Below are positions 26,236 to 34,603 of a DNA stretch of 64,000 bases, in pieces; the stretch's first letter is position 1; every line of letters begins with the position of its first letter. The position numbers and the translations under genes were made by a program. The notes under the pieces were generated by a model, which saw only the letters and a list, made by a program, of their open reading frames with translations, was not told the DNA's origin and searched no databases. This stretch comes from Streptomyces acidicola (GTDB lineage Bacteria; Actinomycetota; Actinomycetes; Streptomycetales; Streptomycetaceae): the NCBI RefSeq assembly GCF_009377235.1, contig NZ_VMNX01000004.1:1-64000 (forward strand), given 5' to 3'.

Positions 26236-27309
26236 ATGACCACGGTCTTCGACCCCCACGACCTCGGCGGCCTCCGGCTCGCCAACCGCATCGTGATGGC
26301 TCCCATGACCCGCAGTCGCGCGTACGGCCCCGGGCAGAGCCCCACCGATCTGATGGCCACCTACTACGCGCAGCGCGCGAGCGCCGGGCTGATCGTCACC
26401 GAGGGCACGCAGCCGTCTGTCGTCGGTCAGGGCTACCCGGACACCCCCGGTATCCACTCCGCCGAGCAGGTCGCGGCCTGGCGCAAGGTCACCGACGCCG
26501 TGCACGCCGAAGGCGGCAGGATCTTCCTCCAGTTGATGCACACCGGACGCGTCGGCCACCCGAGCCTGATGGGCCTCACGCCGGTCGGCCCCTCCGCGGT
26601 CAGGGCCGCGGGCCAGGTGTACACACAGGAAGGGCCGCAGGACTTCGTCACGCCGTACGAACTGACCGATGCGGAGATCACGGAGACGATCGCGGACTTC
26701 GCCGCCGCGGCGCGCAACGCAGTCGAGGCCGGCTTCGACGGTGTGGAACTGCATGGCGCGAACGGCTACCTCATCCACCAGTTCCTCGCCCCGAACTCCA
26801 ACCAGCGCTCCGACGCCTGGGGCGGCAGCCCCGAGCGGAGGATCCGCTTCGCCGTCGAGACCGCGAAGGCGGTGGCCGAGGCCATCGGCGCCGACAAGGT
26901 CGGCTTCCGTATCTCGCCCGCCAACCCCTACAACGACATCGACGAGAGCGACCCGACGGACGTCGAGGCCACCTACGCCGCCCTCGTGGAGGACCTCGCC
27001 CCGCTCTCTCTGGCGTACCTGCACCAGATGGAGGCCCCCGGCGTTCGCGACCTGGTCCTGCGGCTGCGCAAGGCGTGGCCGGGCACCTTCGTCCTCAACC
27101 CCTTCACGGGGACGGAGCCCACGGGCCCCGATGCCCTGTCGCTCATCGAGGACGGCACCGCCGACCTGATCGCCTACGGGGCCCTCTTCCTGGCCAACCC
27201 CGACCTCCCCGCCCGCCTCGCCGTCGGCGGCCCCTTCAACACCCCGGACCGTGCCACCTCCTTCGGTGGCGATCACCGCGGCTACACCGACTACACCACC
27301 CTCGGCTGA
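26236..27309 (+). CDS. old yellow enzyme family alkene reductase
   Basis: A 357-aa FMN-dependent TIM-barrel reductase that uses NAD(P)H to reduce activated C=C bonds or nitro groups. Family features are RIVMAPMTRSRA near the N-terminus, QLMHTGRVGHP, the substrate-binding His/Asn pair with proton-donating Tyr in HGANGYLIHQFLAPNSN, QRSDAWGGSPERRIRF, and the phosphate-binding ending IAYGALFLANPDLPARL. It is closest to the N-ethylmaleimide/xenobiotic reductase type. The start at 26236 fits the family N-terminus MTTVFDPHDLGGL. It is divergent from MarR and followed by a very strong terminator. Confidence 0.93.
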   Translation: MTTVFDPHDLGGLRLANRIVMAPMTRSRAYGPGQSPTDLMATYYAQRASAGLIVTEGTQPSVVGQGYPDTPGIHSAEQVAAWRKVTDAVHAEGGRIFLQLMHTGRVGHPSLMGLTPVGPSAVRAAGQVYTQEGPQDFVTPYELTDAEITETIADFAAAARNAVEAGFDGVELHGANGYLIHQFLAPNSNQRSDAWGGSPERRIRFAVETAKAVAEAIGADKVGFRISPANPYNDIDESDPTDVEATYAALVEDLAPLSLAYLHQMEAPGVRDLVLRLRKAWPGTFVLNPFTGTEPTGPDALSLIEDGTADLIAYGALFLANPDLPARLAVGGPFNTPDRATSFGGDHRGYTDYTTLG

Positions 27310-27332
27310 CCCCGTCCCCGGCTGACACCGCC

Positions 27333-27369
27333 CGGGTGCGGGTGCCCAGGACAAGGGCACCCGCACCCG
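27333..27369. terminator. strong intrinsic terminator after the OYE gene
   Basis: GGGTGCGGGTGCCC (27334-27347) pairs perfectly with GGGCACCCGCACCC (27355-27368) around the loop AGGACAA, and a flanking C-G pair extends the stem to 15 bp. It lies 24 bp after the stop. No T-tract follows, as is usual in streptomycetes. It separates the OYE transcript from the next gene, which has its own operator. Confidence 0.88.
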
Positions 27370-27451
27370 TGGTGCACCCTCGCGCAGTCATACCCGCAGC
27401 CTGCCGTGCCGGTCCGTCGTCGCACTTCTGCGCGGCAGGCGGCCCGCATAA

Positions 27452-27468
27452 TTGTCCGAACAAGTAAA
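27452..27468. promoter_or_regulatory. second MarR-type operator, before the F420 gene
   Basis: TTGTCCGAACAAGTAAA is nearly symmetric around TTGTCCGAACAA (one mismatched pair) and repeats the element in front of the OYE gene. It sits 28 bp before the reductase start. The shared motif suggests one MarR protein governs both transcripts. Confidence 0.6.
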
Positions 27469-27495
27469 TCCCTCGGCATGACATCCGGAGACACC

Positions 27496-27960
27496 ATGAC
27501 CTTCACCTCTCGACCCGGCACCTACGGAGCCCGGCAGCCTGGCACCGCGGTGCGCTGGCTGAACAAGCTGACCATGCGGCGCATCCTCCGCAAGGGCGGC
27601 GGGAAGATGCTCGGAGGCCTGGATGCTCTCGTCCTGACGACTCTGGGGAAGAAGAGCGGAGAGCCACGTGTCTCCCCGGTGTGCTGGTTCCCCGGCGACA
27701 GCGGAAGCTGGCTCATCGTGGCCTCGGCCAACGGAGCCCCGAAGAACCCCGCCTGGTACTACAACCTGGCCGCCCACCCCGACAAGGCGCAGATCACCAT
27801 CGACGGCCGAACCGTGCCCGTCACCGCCGAACAACTCCATGGCGAAGAACGCGCACGTGCCTGGCAGAAGATCGCCGACTCGTCGGCACGCTTCGCCGCG
27901 TACCAGAACAAGACCGACCGTGAGCTGCCCGTCATCCGCCTCACCCCGCGCTCCGCTTAG
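27496..27960 (+). CDS. F420H2-dependent nitroreductase/oxidoreductase (DDN family)
   Basis: A 154-aa split-beta-barrel protein of the deazaflavin-dependent nitroreductase family. The signature segments are LVLTTLGKKSGEPRVSPVCW, WLIVASANGAPKNPAWYYN and LAAHPDKAQITIDGR. These enzymes use reduced F420 to reduce quinones, nitro compounds or enones. The ATG at 27496 follows CCGGAGACACC, a proper ribosome binding site; upstream in-frame ATGs are not supported. With the OYE upstream it looks like part of an electrophile or quinone response. It converges on the next gene with a 89-bp gap. Confidence 0.9.
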   Translation: MTFTSRPGTYGARQPGTAVRWLNKLTMRRILRKGGGKMLGGLDALVLTTLGKKSGEPRVSPVCWFPGDSGSWLIVASANGAPKNPAWYYNLAAHPDKAQITIDGRTVPVTAEQLHGEERARAWQKIADSSARFAAYQNKTDRELPVIRLTPRSA

Positions 27961-28049
27961 GCCTCGTGTCCTGGGTGAGGCGTGGGTCGGCCTGTGTGGT
28001 GAGCGAAGTGCTACGGCTCTCACGGCTCATGCCGTGCCCAGGGGCCGAC

Positions 28050-29525
28050 TCATCTCTCGTCGCCCGTACGCCGCTTCGAGCGGAGGGTCTCCAGAAGCCG
28101 GAGCCAGATCTCGCTGGCCGTCGGATAGCTGGGGACGATGTGCCACAGGGTGGAAACAGGAATCCGGCCCACGATCGCTGTGGTCGCCGAGTGCACGAGT
28201 TCGGCGATGCCGGCGCCGACGAAGGTGGCTCCCACCACCACGTCGTCGGTGCGGTCGACGACAAGCTTGGCAAGACCTCGGTAGTCCGCGCGCATGACGT
28301 AGGTTCCGGCGAGTGCGGCGAGGTCGTACTCGACGGTTTCCACGTCCAAACCGGCGTCTCGTGCCTGCTGTTCGGTCATTCCGGCGCTGCCGACCTCAGG
28401 GTTGGTGAAGACGACTTGGGGCAGCCCGATGTGTCCGACGGCGGAAGAGGGCAGTTCGGCGGAGCCTTGTGCGCGTGCGGCGATCACCTCTCCGGCGATA
28501 CGGGCCTGGTACTTGCCCATGTGCGTCAGCAGTGCGCGGCCGCACGCGTCGCCGATGGCGTACAGCCAGCTGCCGTTCACCTGCCGCAGGCACTGATGGT
28601 CGTCGACAGAGAGGTATCCGCCGGGGTGGAGGCCCACGGTGTCGAGACCGATGTCGTCGGTGTTCGGGATGCGCCCGGTGGCTACGACGACCTCGTCGGC
28701 GACCATGATCGTGCCGTCGTCGAGCGTCACGCTGACTTCCCCGCCATGAATGCGACCGTGCCCGGTGTCACGGGGATCGGCCCGCTTGACCTGAGACAGG
28801 TTGAGCCTCGGGTACAACTGCACGCCACTGTCCTGCAGGGCCTGGCCGACGAGTGCGCCTGCGAAGGGTTCCTGCCGGGCCAGCAGCCGGTCGTCGCGAT
28901 ACACGATCGACACCTCGCTCGCTCCCAGCCCGCGCAGCCAGGTTGCCGACTCACAGGCGACCACGCCGCCGCCCTGGACGATCACCCGACGTGGCACCTC
29001 ACGCATCGTGGTCACGTCGCGCGACGTCCATGGCAGAGCTGCACGTAATCCGGGAACGTCCGGCACGGCCGGGCGGGAGCCCGTGTCGATGACCACGGCA
29101 TGGTTGGCGGTCAGCGTCGTGGTTGAACCGTCCGGGCGGACCACAACCACTGTGCGCTCGCCCGCCAGCCGTCCGTAACCGCGGACGACGTCGATACCGG
29201 TGGAGAGGGCCCAGGATATTTGCGAGCTGTCGTTCAGTTGATTGATCACACGGTCACGTCGTGCGAGAACCCCGGGGGCCTCCAGGCGGGCTGACAATCC
29301 CGGCAGATGCTCAGCCGAGTCCACGACCTCGACCGGCCGCAGCAGTGCCTTGCTGGGCATGCAGGCCCAGTAAGAGCATTCGCCCCCAAGCAGGCTGTTC
29401 TCAACAATCACCGAAGACAGGCCGGAGAACTGGCTTGCGTACTGAGCGGCGTTCTCACCGGCAGCGGCACCACCCAGAACGATGACATCCCACGTTGAGC
29501 GGTCCGGATCCACAGTCGCGGCCAT
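28050..29525 (-). CDS. FAD-dependent pyridine nucleotide-disulfide oxidoreductase
   Basis: A 491-aa homologue of dihydrolipoamide dehydrogenase and mercuric reductase. FAD binding is WDVIVLGGAAAGENAA, the redox-active pair is C-x4-C in GGECSYWACMPSKA, NAD(P) binding is VIVQGGGVVACE, and the second FAD motif is YAIGDACGR. In the C-terminal dimerisation domain the usual His-Pro-Thr is replaced: HIVPSYPTASEIW has Tyr where the catalytic His should be, while the Glu partner remains. Classical disulfide reduction may therefore be altered. ATG 29525 has GGGAGG upstream. It stands alone on this strand. Confidence 0.88.
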   Translation of the reverse strand: MAATVDPDRSTWDVIVLGGAAAGENAAQYASQFSGLSSVIVENSLLGGECSYWACMPSKALLRPVEVVDSAEHLPGLSARLEAPGVLARRDRVINQLNDSSQISWALSTGIDVVRGYGRLAGERTVVVVRPDGSTTTLTANHAVVIDTGSRPAVPDVPGLRAALPWTSRDVTTMREVPRRVIVQGGGVVACESATWLRGLGASEVSIVYRDDRLLARQEPFAGALVGQALQDSGVQLYPRLNLSQVKRADPRDTGHGRIHGGEVSVTLDDGTIMVADEVVVATGRIPNTDDIGLDTVGLHPGGYLSVDDHQCLRQVNGSWLYAIGDACGRALLTHMGKYQARIAGEVIAARAQGSAELPSSAVGHIGLPQVVFTNPEVGSAGMTEQQARDAGLDVETVEYDLAALAGTYVMRADYRGLAKLVVDRTDDVVVGATFVGAGIAELVHSATTAIVGRIPVSTLWHIVPSYPTASEIWLRLLETLRSKRRTGDER

Positions 29526-29907
29526 GCGTATCCCTCCCATCACCGCTCAGTGCCCTTCACCTGCCTGTGCCTCATGGAATGGGGCGTACGAGGGCGGCGG
29601 GCGGTCAGTTCAGGTCACGGTCCCTTCTGGCAGTTGTGCGCGTCGCCTGTGGCCACGAGTCCCGTCTGGGCGTGGGGGTGCGCCTACGAAGCACCTGGTG
29701 GGGGTTGTGTGAGCACCGGAGCAGAGTTGTTGTGGAAGCCCCTGCCATGCGGGGTGCGCGCGCCGAAGAGTTTCCTCCACGATACTGCTCTGCCACAGCA
29801 GCGCCACTCGTGCCTCAGGGCAACGTCAGTCGGCAACCGCCGTAGCTGTTCGGGCCGCAGGCTGCCCCCATGGGTGCGCACGCCCGTCGCCCAGGAGAAG
29901 GAGAGGG
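29526..29907. other. intergenic region, no gene seen
   Basis: About 380 bp between the flavoprotein start and the SDR remnant. Short frames exist in several phases but none has a start signal, codon bias or recognisable sequence. The flavoprotein promoter should lie near 29540-29600. Confidence 0.4.
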
Positions 29908-30520
29908 TCAGCTACGGCCGGCCATGACTCCGCCGTCGACGTCCCAGACCGCGCCGGTCACCCAGCCTGCCTGATCCGACAGCAGGAACGTCACAGCGGT
30001 GGCGACGTCGTCCGGAGTACCTGTACGGCCGAGCGGGTGGAAGTCGTTGAACCCGTCCAGGGCGGTGTCGACCTCTCCCTTGGGGATGAACTCCTCGTAG
30101 ATGGGGGTACGCACCACGGCGGGAGCGACCGCGTTGACCCGGATGCCGTTGGGGGCGAGTTCCATGGCCAGGTGCTGAGTGAGCGAGTGCAGACCGGCCT
30201 TCGCCATCGAATACGCCGAGGACGGCGTCGCCGCGATGGCCTGGTGGGCCCACATGGAACCGATGTTGACCACCGATCCCTTCGTGCCACGGGTGATCAT
30301 GTTGCCGGTGACGGTCTGGGTGATGAAGAAGAAGGCCCGGTTGAGTGCTTGGTAGCGGTCGTAGTCTTCGGCCGTGTGCTCCAGGAAGCGCTTGGGTGCG
30401 AAGACGCCGGCAGCGTTGACGAGGAGGCCGGCGTCGGCGTGCTCGTCGTTGAGGATGCTGCGCAGACCCTCAACGGCTTCGGGGTCGTTGAGGTCGGCCG
30501 TCAGGGCGGTGACCTCGCCG
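29908..30520 (-). pseudogene. SDR oxidoreductase, 5'-truncated
   Basis: The C-terminal three quarters of a classical SDR (about 204 codons). Visible are [16 protein letters not shown] (NAG motif), SVVNIGSMW with the catalytic Ser region, YSMAKAG (Tyr-x3-Lys), and the ending [16 protein letters not shown]. The frame is open up to about 30520, but the first 45-50 residues with the TGxxxGxG coenzyme loop are missing. Homology stops where an oppositely oriented alcohol dehydrogenase fragment begins. Internal ATGs cannot restore a Rossmann start, so it is probably non-functional. Confidence 0.82.
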
Positions 30521-30521
30521 G

Positions 30522-31015
30522 GCTACCCCGGCGGCTGGGCGACGACGATCACCGTTCCGGCCAACGCCCTGATCCGCATTCCGGAGGGGCGTTCCATGGC
30601 GGAGGCCGCACCCTTCGGATGCGCGGGAGTCACCACGTTCAACGCGCTGCGCTGCAGCGGAGCCGAGCCTGGCGACCGGGTGGCCGTCCTGGGAATCGGC
30701 GGCCTCGGCCACCTGGCCGTGCAGTTCGCGGCGGCCATGGGTTTCGAGGCCGTGGCCATCGCCCGGGGCGAGGACAAGCGGAAGGATGCCCTGGAACTCG
30801 GGGCCCACCGTTACATCGACTCCTCCCAGGAAGACGCCGGACAGGCGCTGCGCGACATGGGGGGCTGTCGGTTGATCCTGTCCACCGCCGCCAGCAGTAA
30901 GCCGCTGGCAGGCCTCGTCGACGGCCTGGTGCCACACGGCTGCCTCACCGTCGTCGGCTTCGACGGCACCCCGCTGCAACTGCCTCTGGACAAGCTTCGT
31001 CCTGGCTCCCGTCCA
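30522..31015 (+). pseudogene. zinc-type alcohol dehydrogenase, both ends missing
   Basis: A fragment of a medium-chain dehydrogenase. It enters in mid-domain at YPGGWATTITVPANAL and keeps the coenzyme-binding domain (FGCAGVTTFNALRCSG, VAVLGIGGLGHLAVQF, LELGAHRYIDSS). It stops near LDKLRPGSRPR, before the last roughly 60 residues. The first 120-130 residues with the zinc ligands are absent. It meets the truncated SDR head to head at about 30520, so a rearrangement removed the 5' ends of both genes. Confidence 0.82.
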
Positions 31016-31130
31016 CGCACCGCCCTGGCACGACACAACGGCACTGGGGCGATCAGACCGCCATGCCTACCATTCCGTCTGCTCTGAGCACAGACGCCCA
31101 GCCGCGACCAGAGATGAAAGGAAGGCGCGC

Positions 31131-32121
31131 ATGCCACACCCTGACGAGCGTTCCGTCGTCGTGATCGGCGCGGGCGCCGCGGGACTGGCCGCGGCGACCG
31201 CCCTGATCGGCGCCGGATACGACACGTTGTGCCTGGAAGCGCGTGACCGTCGGCTTTCCTCAGCACACTGCCGGCAGCGCCCTCTACCAGGACGCAAGCG
31301 GCACCCGCAGGTTGCCGGGCAACCCCGTCGACGGCCCAGCCCATCGTTACACCGCGGGCGCCGATGCACTGACCGACCACCTCGCTGCCGCGCTGCCCGC
31401 AGGAACACTGCGTCTGAGTTCCCCAGTGACCGGCATCGGTGTCGCCGACGGAGGCATGGCCGTGCACACCGTCGACACGGTTCACCACGCCGCCTACGTG
31501 GTGCTCGCCGTGCCGCCCGCTCTGGCCCTTGCCCGCATCGACTTCGGGGGCGCTCTTCCCTCCGAGCTCGTCGGTCCTGCCCGTGCCACCCCCGTCTGGA
31601 TGGGGGCTGTGATCAAGGTCGTCGCGGTGTATCGCGAGGCGTTCCGGCGCGCTCAGGGTCTTGCCGGTGCGGCGTTCTCACGGACCGGATCGCTGCAGGA
31701 GGTGCACGACATGTCGGGCCCGCATGGCAGGCCGGCGGCTCTGTTCGGGTTCGCCCCTGCTAGCGCCGGCGGCCCCGGCTTCCGCCTGGCCGTGACCGAC
31801 CAGCTCACCGAGTTGTTCGGCCCGACGGCGGCGCACCCCGACGCGTTGTACGTCCAGGATTGGAGCGCCGAGCAGTGGACGTCACCGCCCGGGGTGGAAC
31901 GCCTCAACGACTACAGCCTCCTCGGGCACGCGCTGTACCGGCAGCCGGCTCTCGGAGGACGCTTGCACTGGGCGTCGACAGAGACCGCGGCCGCCGAACA
32001 CGCCGGTCACATCGAAGGTGCCCTGGCCGGCGGCGAGCGCGCGGTCCGTGCCGTCCTGACCGCGGCCACCTCCGAACCCACCGTCCCCCGTCAGACTCCC
32101 ACTCCGATCACACACAGGTGA
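31131..32121 (+). pseudogene. flavin amine oxidase, internally deleted and frameshifted
   Basis: The gene starts at an ATG after AAGGAAGG with a good FAD-binding motif (SVVVIGAGAAGLAAATALI) and EARDR. Near 31247 the expected VGGR segment and about 100 residues are missing and the frame changes. The C-terminal part continues in another frame from about 31250 ([56 protein letters not shown]), the usual monoamine-oxidase FAD and substrate domains. Total remaining length is about 330 codons against a usual 420-450. The DinB gene follows 5 bp later. Confidence 0.8.
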
Positions 32122-32126
32122 CCTCC

Positions 32127-32660
32127 ATGTACGAAGTAGAAGCACTCCTGCGGGAGTACGACCGAGCCCGCGCCTACACGGACGAACTGTGGAAGGACCT
32201 CAGCCCGGACGAGGTCGTCTGGCGCCCGCACGAGAACTCCAGCGCCATCGGCTGGCACCTGGGCCACCAGGCGCACGTCGCACACTTCATGATCCGCAAC
32301 CTGACCGCGGCGGAGCCCAGCCCCGACCCCGCGCTGGACGCCATCATGGACTCCGCACAGCCCGAGCAGTTCCGGGGAGCACTGCCCACCATCGAACGGC
32401 TCACCGTGTTCCGCGACACCGTCGCCGAACGCGTCCACGCACGCCTCGGCGACATCGTCGGCGGACGGGTCAAGGCCCCTGACCAGCTCAGCGTCGTCGG
32501 GACTCACCTGCTGGTCGCCCTGATCAACCACGAATACCAGCACGACCAGTGGATCGGGGAAGTCCGCTCAGAGGCTCTCGGTCACCCTCTGCCGCCCGAC
32601 CCGGAGACCAGCCAGGTCACCCGCCTGGACGGATACCTCGTCCTCAGCCCCCTCGCCTGA
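32127..32660 (+). CDS. DinB family protein
   Basis: A 177-aa four-helix-bundle protein of the DinB/YfiT metalloenzyme-like superfamily. The three metal-ligand histidines are visible in GWHLGHQAHVAH and in NHEYQHDQW. Members of this family in actinobacteria are often thiol (mycothiol or bacillithiol) transferases or of unknown function. The ATG at 32127 is five bases after the amine-oxidase remnant stop, so the two were one operon. The gene is intact despite its decayed neighbour. Confidence 0.85.
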   Translation: MYEVEALLREYDRARAYTDELWKDLSPDEVVWRPHENSSAIGWHLGHQAHVAHFMIRNLTAAEPSPDPALDAIMDSAQPEQFRGALPTIERLTVFRDTVAERVHARLGDIVGGRVKAPDQLSVVGTHLLVALINHEYQHDQWIGEVRSEALGHPLPPDPETSQVTRLDGYLVLSPLA

Positions 32661-33128
32661 GCCTCGCTCGTCCGACGAGCAGCCCACCACCAACACTCAG
32701 TGAAGACAGGGATCATCACGTGAGGTGCGGACGTGCGCCGCACGCGCGCCGGGGCGGCCCGGCGCAACCTTGCTGTCGGCGCCCCCCTCGCGGCCGGCGA
32801 AACTCGTACCCGCTCCCGGAGCAGACTCCAGCAGCAAGATCACGAGCTGGCGCGATCTACAGCTGGGCGTCATGTTCCGCCTCACCGGGGCCTGTTCAGG
32901 CCGGGTCCGGGCGCTCGGGTTGCGTATCGCGGTGGCCCCGTCAGGATGGAAAGCGAAAGAGATTTCGTCACAGGTTGCCGTGCGGGGCGTGTCGTATGTG
33001 CGGATTCCCCCGCGGCCGGTTCGTCGCGTACCAGGGCAGCTCTGGCCGGGCGTCAGCGTGGGGACGGGCGAAGGACGTTCAGCGACTCGCACGACTCGCA
33101 CGACGCGCCCAGCGGGAGGGCGTCGGCG
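32661..33128. other. upstream region of the phosphate transporter
   Basis: About 470 bp with no credible gene. It ends in GGGAGGG, the ribosome binding site of the transporter. I looked for direct-repeat PHO boxes (GTTCACC type) and saw none that I trust. Confidence 0.4.
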
Positions 33129-34268
33129 GTGGAAAGTATTTCCTTTCTCCTGATCGCGGTCATTCTGACCGCATTGGCCTTCGATTTCACCAATGGTTTC
33201 CACGACACCGCCAATTCCATGGCGACCTCCATCGCGACCGGGGCACTCAAACCACGGGTGGCCGTCGCCGTCGCCGGCGTACTGAACCTCGCCGGCGCCT
33301 TTCTCTCCACCAAGGTGGCCGCGACGATCTCGAACGGGCTCGTCAACGACTCCAAGGTCTCCCTCGTGATGATTTTCGCCGGTCTGGTCGGCGCGATCCT
33401 GTGGAACCTGACGACCTGGCTCTTCGGATTGCCGTCCAGTTCGTCGCACGCACTGTTCGGCGGACTGATCGGTGCGGTGTGGGTGGGAGCGGGCGGATCG
33501 GCGATCCGCTTCACTCAGTTGGTGGAGAAGATCGTGATCCCGGCGATCGCCTCACCGATCCTGGCGTGTGGGGTGGCCCTGGTCGCGACGTACCTGGCTT
33601 ACAAGATCACCCAGCGCACCGCCAAGCGCAAGGTCAACAAGGGTTTCCGTGCGGGCCAGGTCGGATCGGCCTCCCTGGTGGCCCTGGCTCACGGCACCAA
33701 TGACGCGCAGAAGACCATGGGTGTCATCACCCTCGCGCTGATCTCCACCGGCATCCTGGCCCACGGCTCGCAACCGCCGTGGTGGGTGGTGCTCAGCGCC
33801 GGGCTGGCGATCTCCCTGGGTACCTACGTCGGCGGATGGCGGATCATCCGGACCATGGGCAAGGGCCTGACCGACATCCAGGCCCCGCAGGGATTCGCCG
33901 CGGAGACGACGGCGACGGCGGTCATCCTTGCCTCGTCGCACCTGGGGTTCGCACTGTCCACCACGCAGGTCTGCACCGGCGGCATCCTGGGATCGGGGCT
34001 CGGCCGCAAGCTGGCCAAGGTGCGGTGGGGCATCGCCGGGCGGATCGCGGTGTCCTGGGTTCTGACACTGCCGGCCGCCGCTGCGGCAGGCGGCGTCTCG
34101 GCATGGGTGGCCGACCAGGGCGACCTGGGGGTGGCCATAGTGGCGGGAGTGGCCGTGGCCGCTGCGGTCGGCTTCTACGTCCTGTCCCGGCGCCGGCCCG
34201 TCAACCCGGACAACGTCAACGAGGTGCCGTCCCGGGAGCGCGAGCTCGCCGGCCCGTCCACCGTGTGA
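33129..34268 (+). CDS. pit: PiT family inorganic phosphate transporter
   Basis: A 379-aa polytopic membrane protein with about ten hydrophobic helices. The two inverted PiT signature repeats are seen as FDFTNGFHDTANSMAT and LAHGTNDAQKTMG. Family members move metal-phosphate with protons. The start is GTG 33129, nine bases after GGGAGGG; the longer in-frame extension upstream is arginine-rich and not membrane-like. The C-terminus has a short charged tail (RRRPVNPDNVNEVPSRERE). A 74-aa membrane protein follows 27 bp later and is a usual companion in streptomycetes. Confidence 0.92.
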   Translation: MESISFLLIAVILTALAFDFTNGFHDTANSMATSIATGALKPRVAVAVAGVLNLAGAFLSTKVAATISNGLVNDSKVSLVMIFAGLVGAILWNLTTWLFGLPSSSSHALFGGLIGAVWVGAGGSAIRFTQLVEKIVIPAIASPILACGVALVATYLAYKITQRTAKRKVNKGFRAGQVGSASLVALAHGTNDAQKTMGVITLALISTGILAHGSQPPWWVVLSAGLAISLGTYVGGWRIIRTMGKGLTDIQAPQGFAAETTATAVILASSHLGFALSTTQVCTGGILGSGLGRKLAKVRWGIAGRIAVSWVLTLPAAAAAGGVSAWVADQGDLGVAIVAGVAVAAAVGFYVLSRRRPVNPDNVNEVPSRERELAGPSTV

Positions 34269-34295
34269 TCACCGCAGTCCCAGAAGGAGCGCGAG

Positions 34296-34520
34296 ATGGG
34301 CATCAAATGGGACAACCTCGTGGATGTGTCCCTCGCCAGCTTCGGCATCACGATCGTGGTGGTGGTGCTGTTCTCGCTCGGTATCGCGGCCTGGAGTCGC
34401 GCCGGCGGCCCGAGCGACGACTCGGCGGGTGGCGGACCGGCGCGGGTGGCCGCAGTGCTCTGCTTTGCCGCGTGCCTGGCGGTGGCGGCGTACGGGATCG
34501 ACATCATCGTGCCCGATTAG
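34296..34520 (+). CDS. small two-TM membrane protein next to PiT
   Basis: A 74-aa protein with two hydrophobic helices, ASFGITIVVVVLFSLGIAAW and RVAAVLCFAACLAVAAYGID, joined by a short polar loop (SRAGGPSDDSAGGG). It has GGAG about ten bases upstream and starts 27 bp after the transporter stop, so it is very likely co-transcribed. I know no defined function. An accessory or regulatory subunit of the PiT permease is a reasonable inference. Confidence 0.8.
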   Translation: MGIKWDNLVDVSLASFGITIVVVVLFSLGIAAWSRAGGPSDDSAGGGPARVAAVLCFAACLAVAAYGIDIIVPD

Positions 34521-34603
34521 GCGGCACAAACAGACCCGTGAAATGGAGGCGGCCACGAGCGGAGGGAGCCCCCGGACGCGCCGCGGTTTCTGGTCCTCGC
34601 CAT

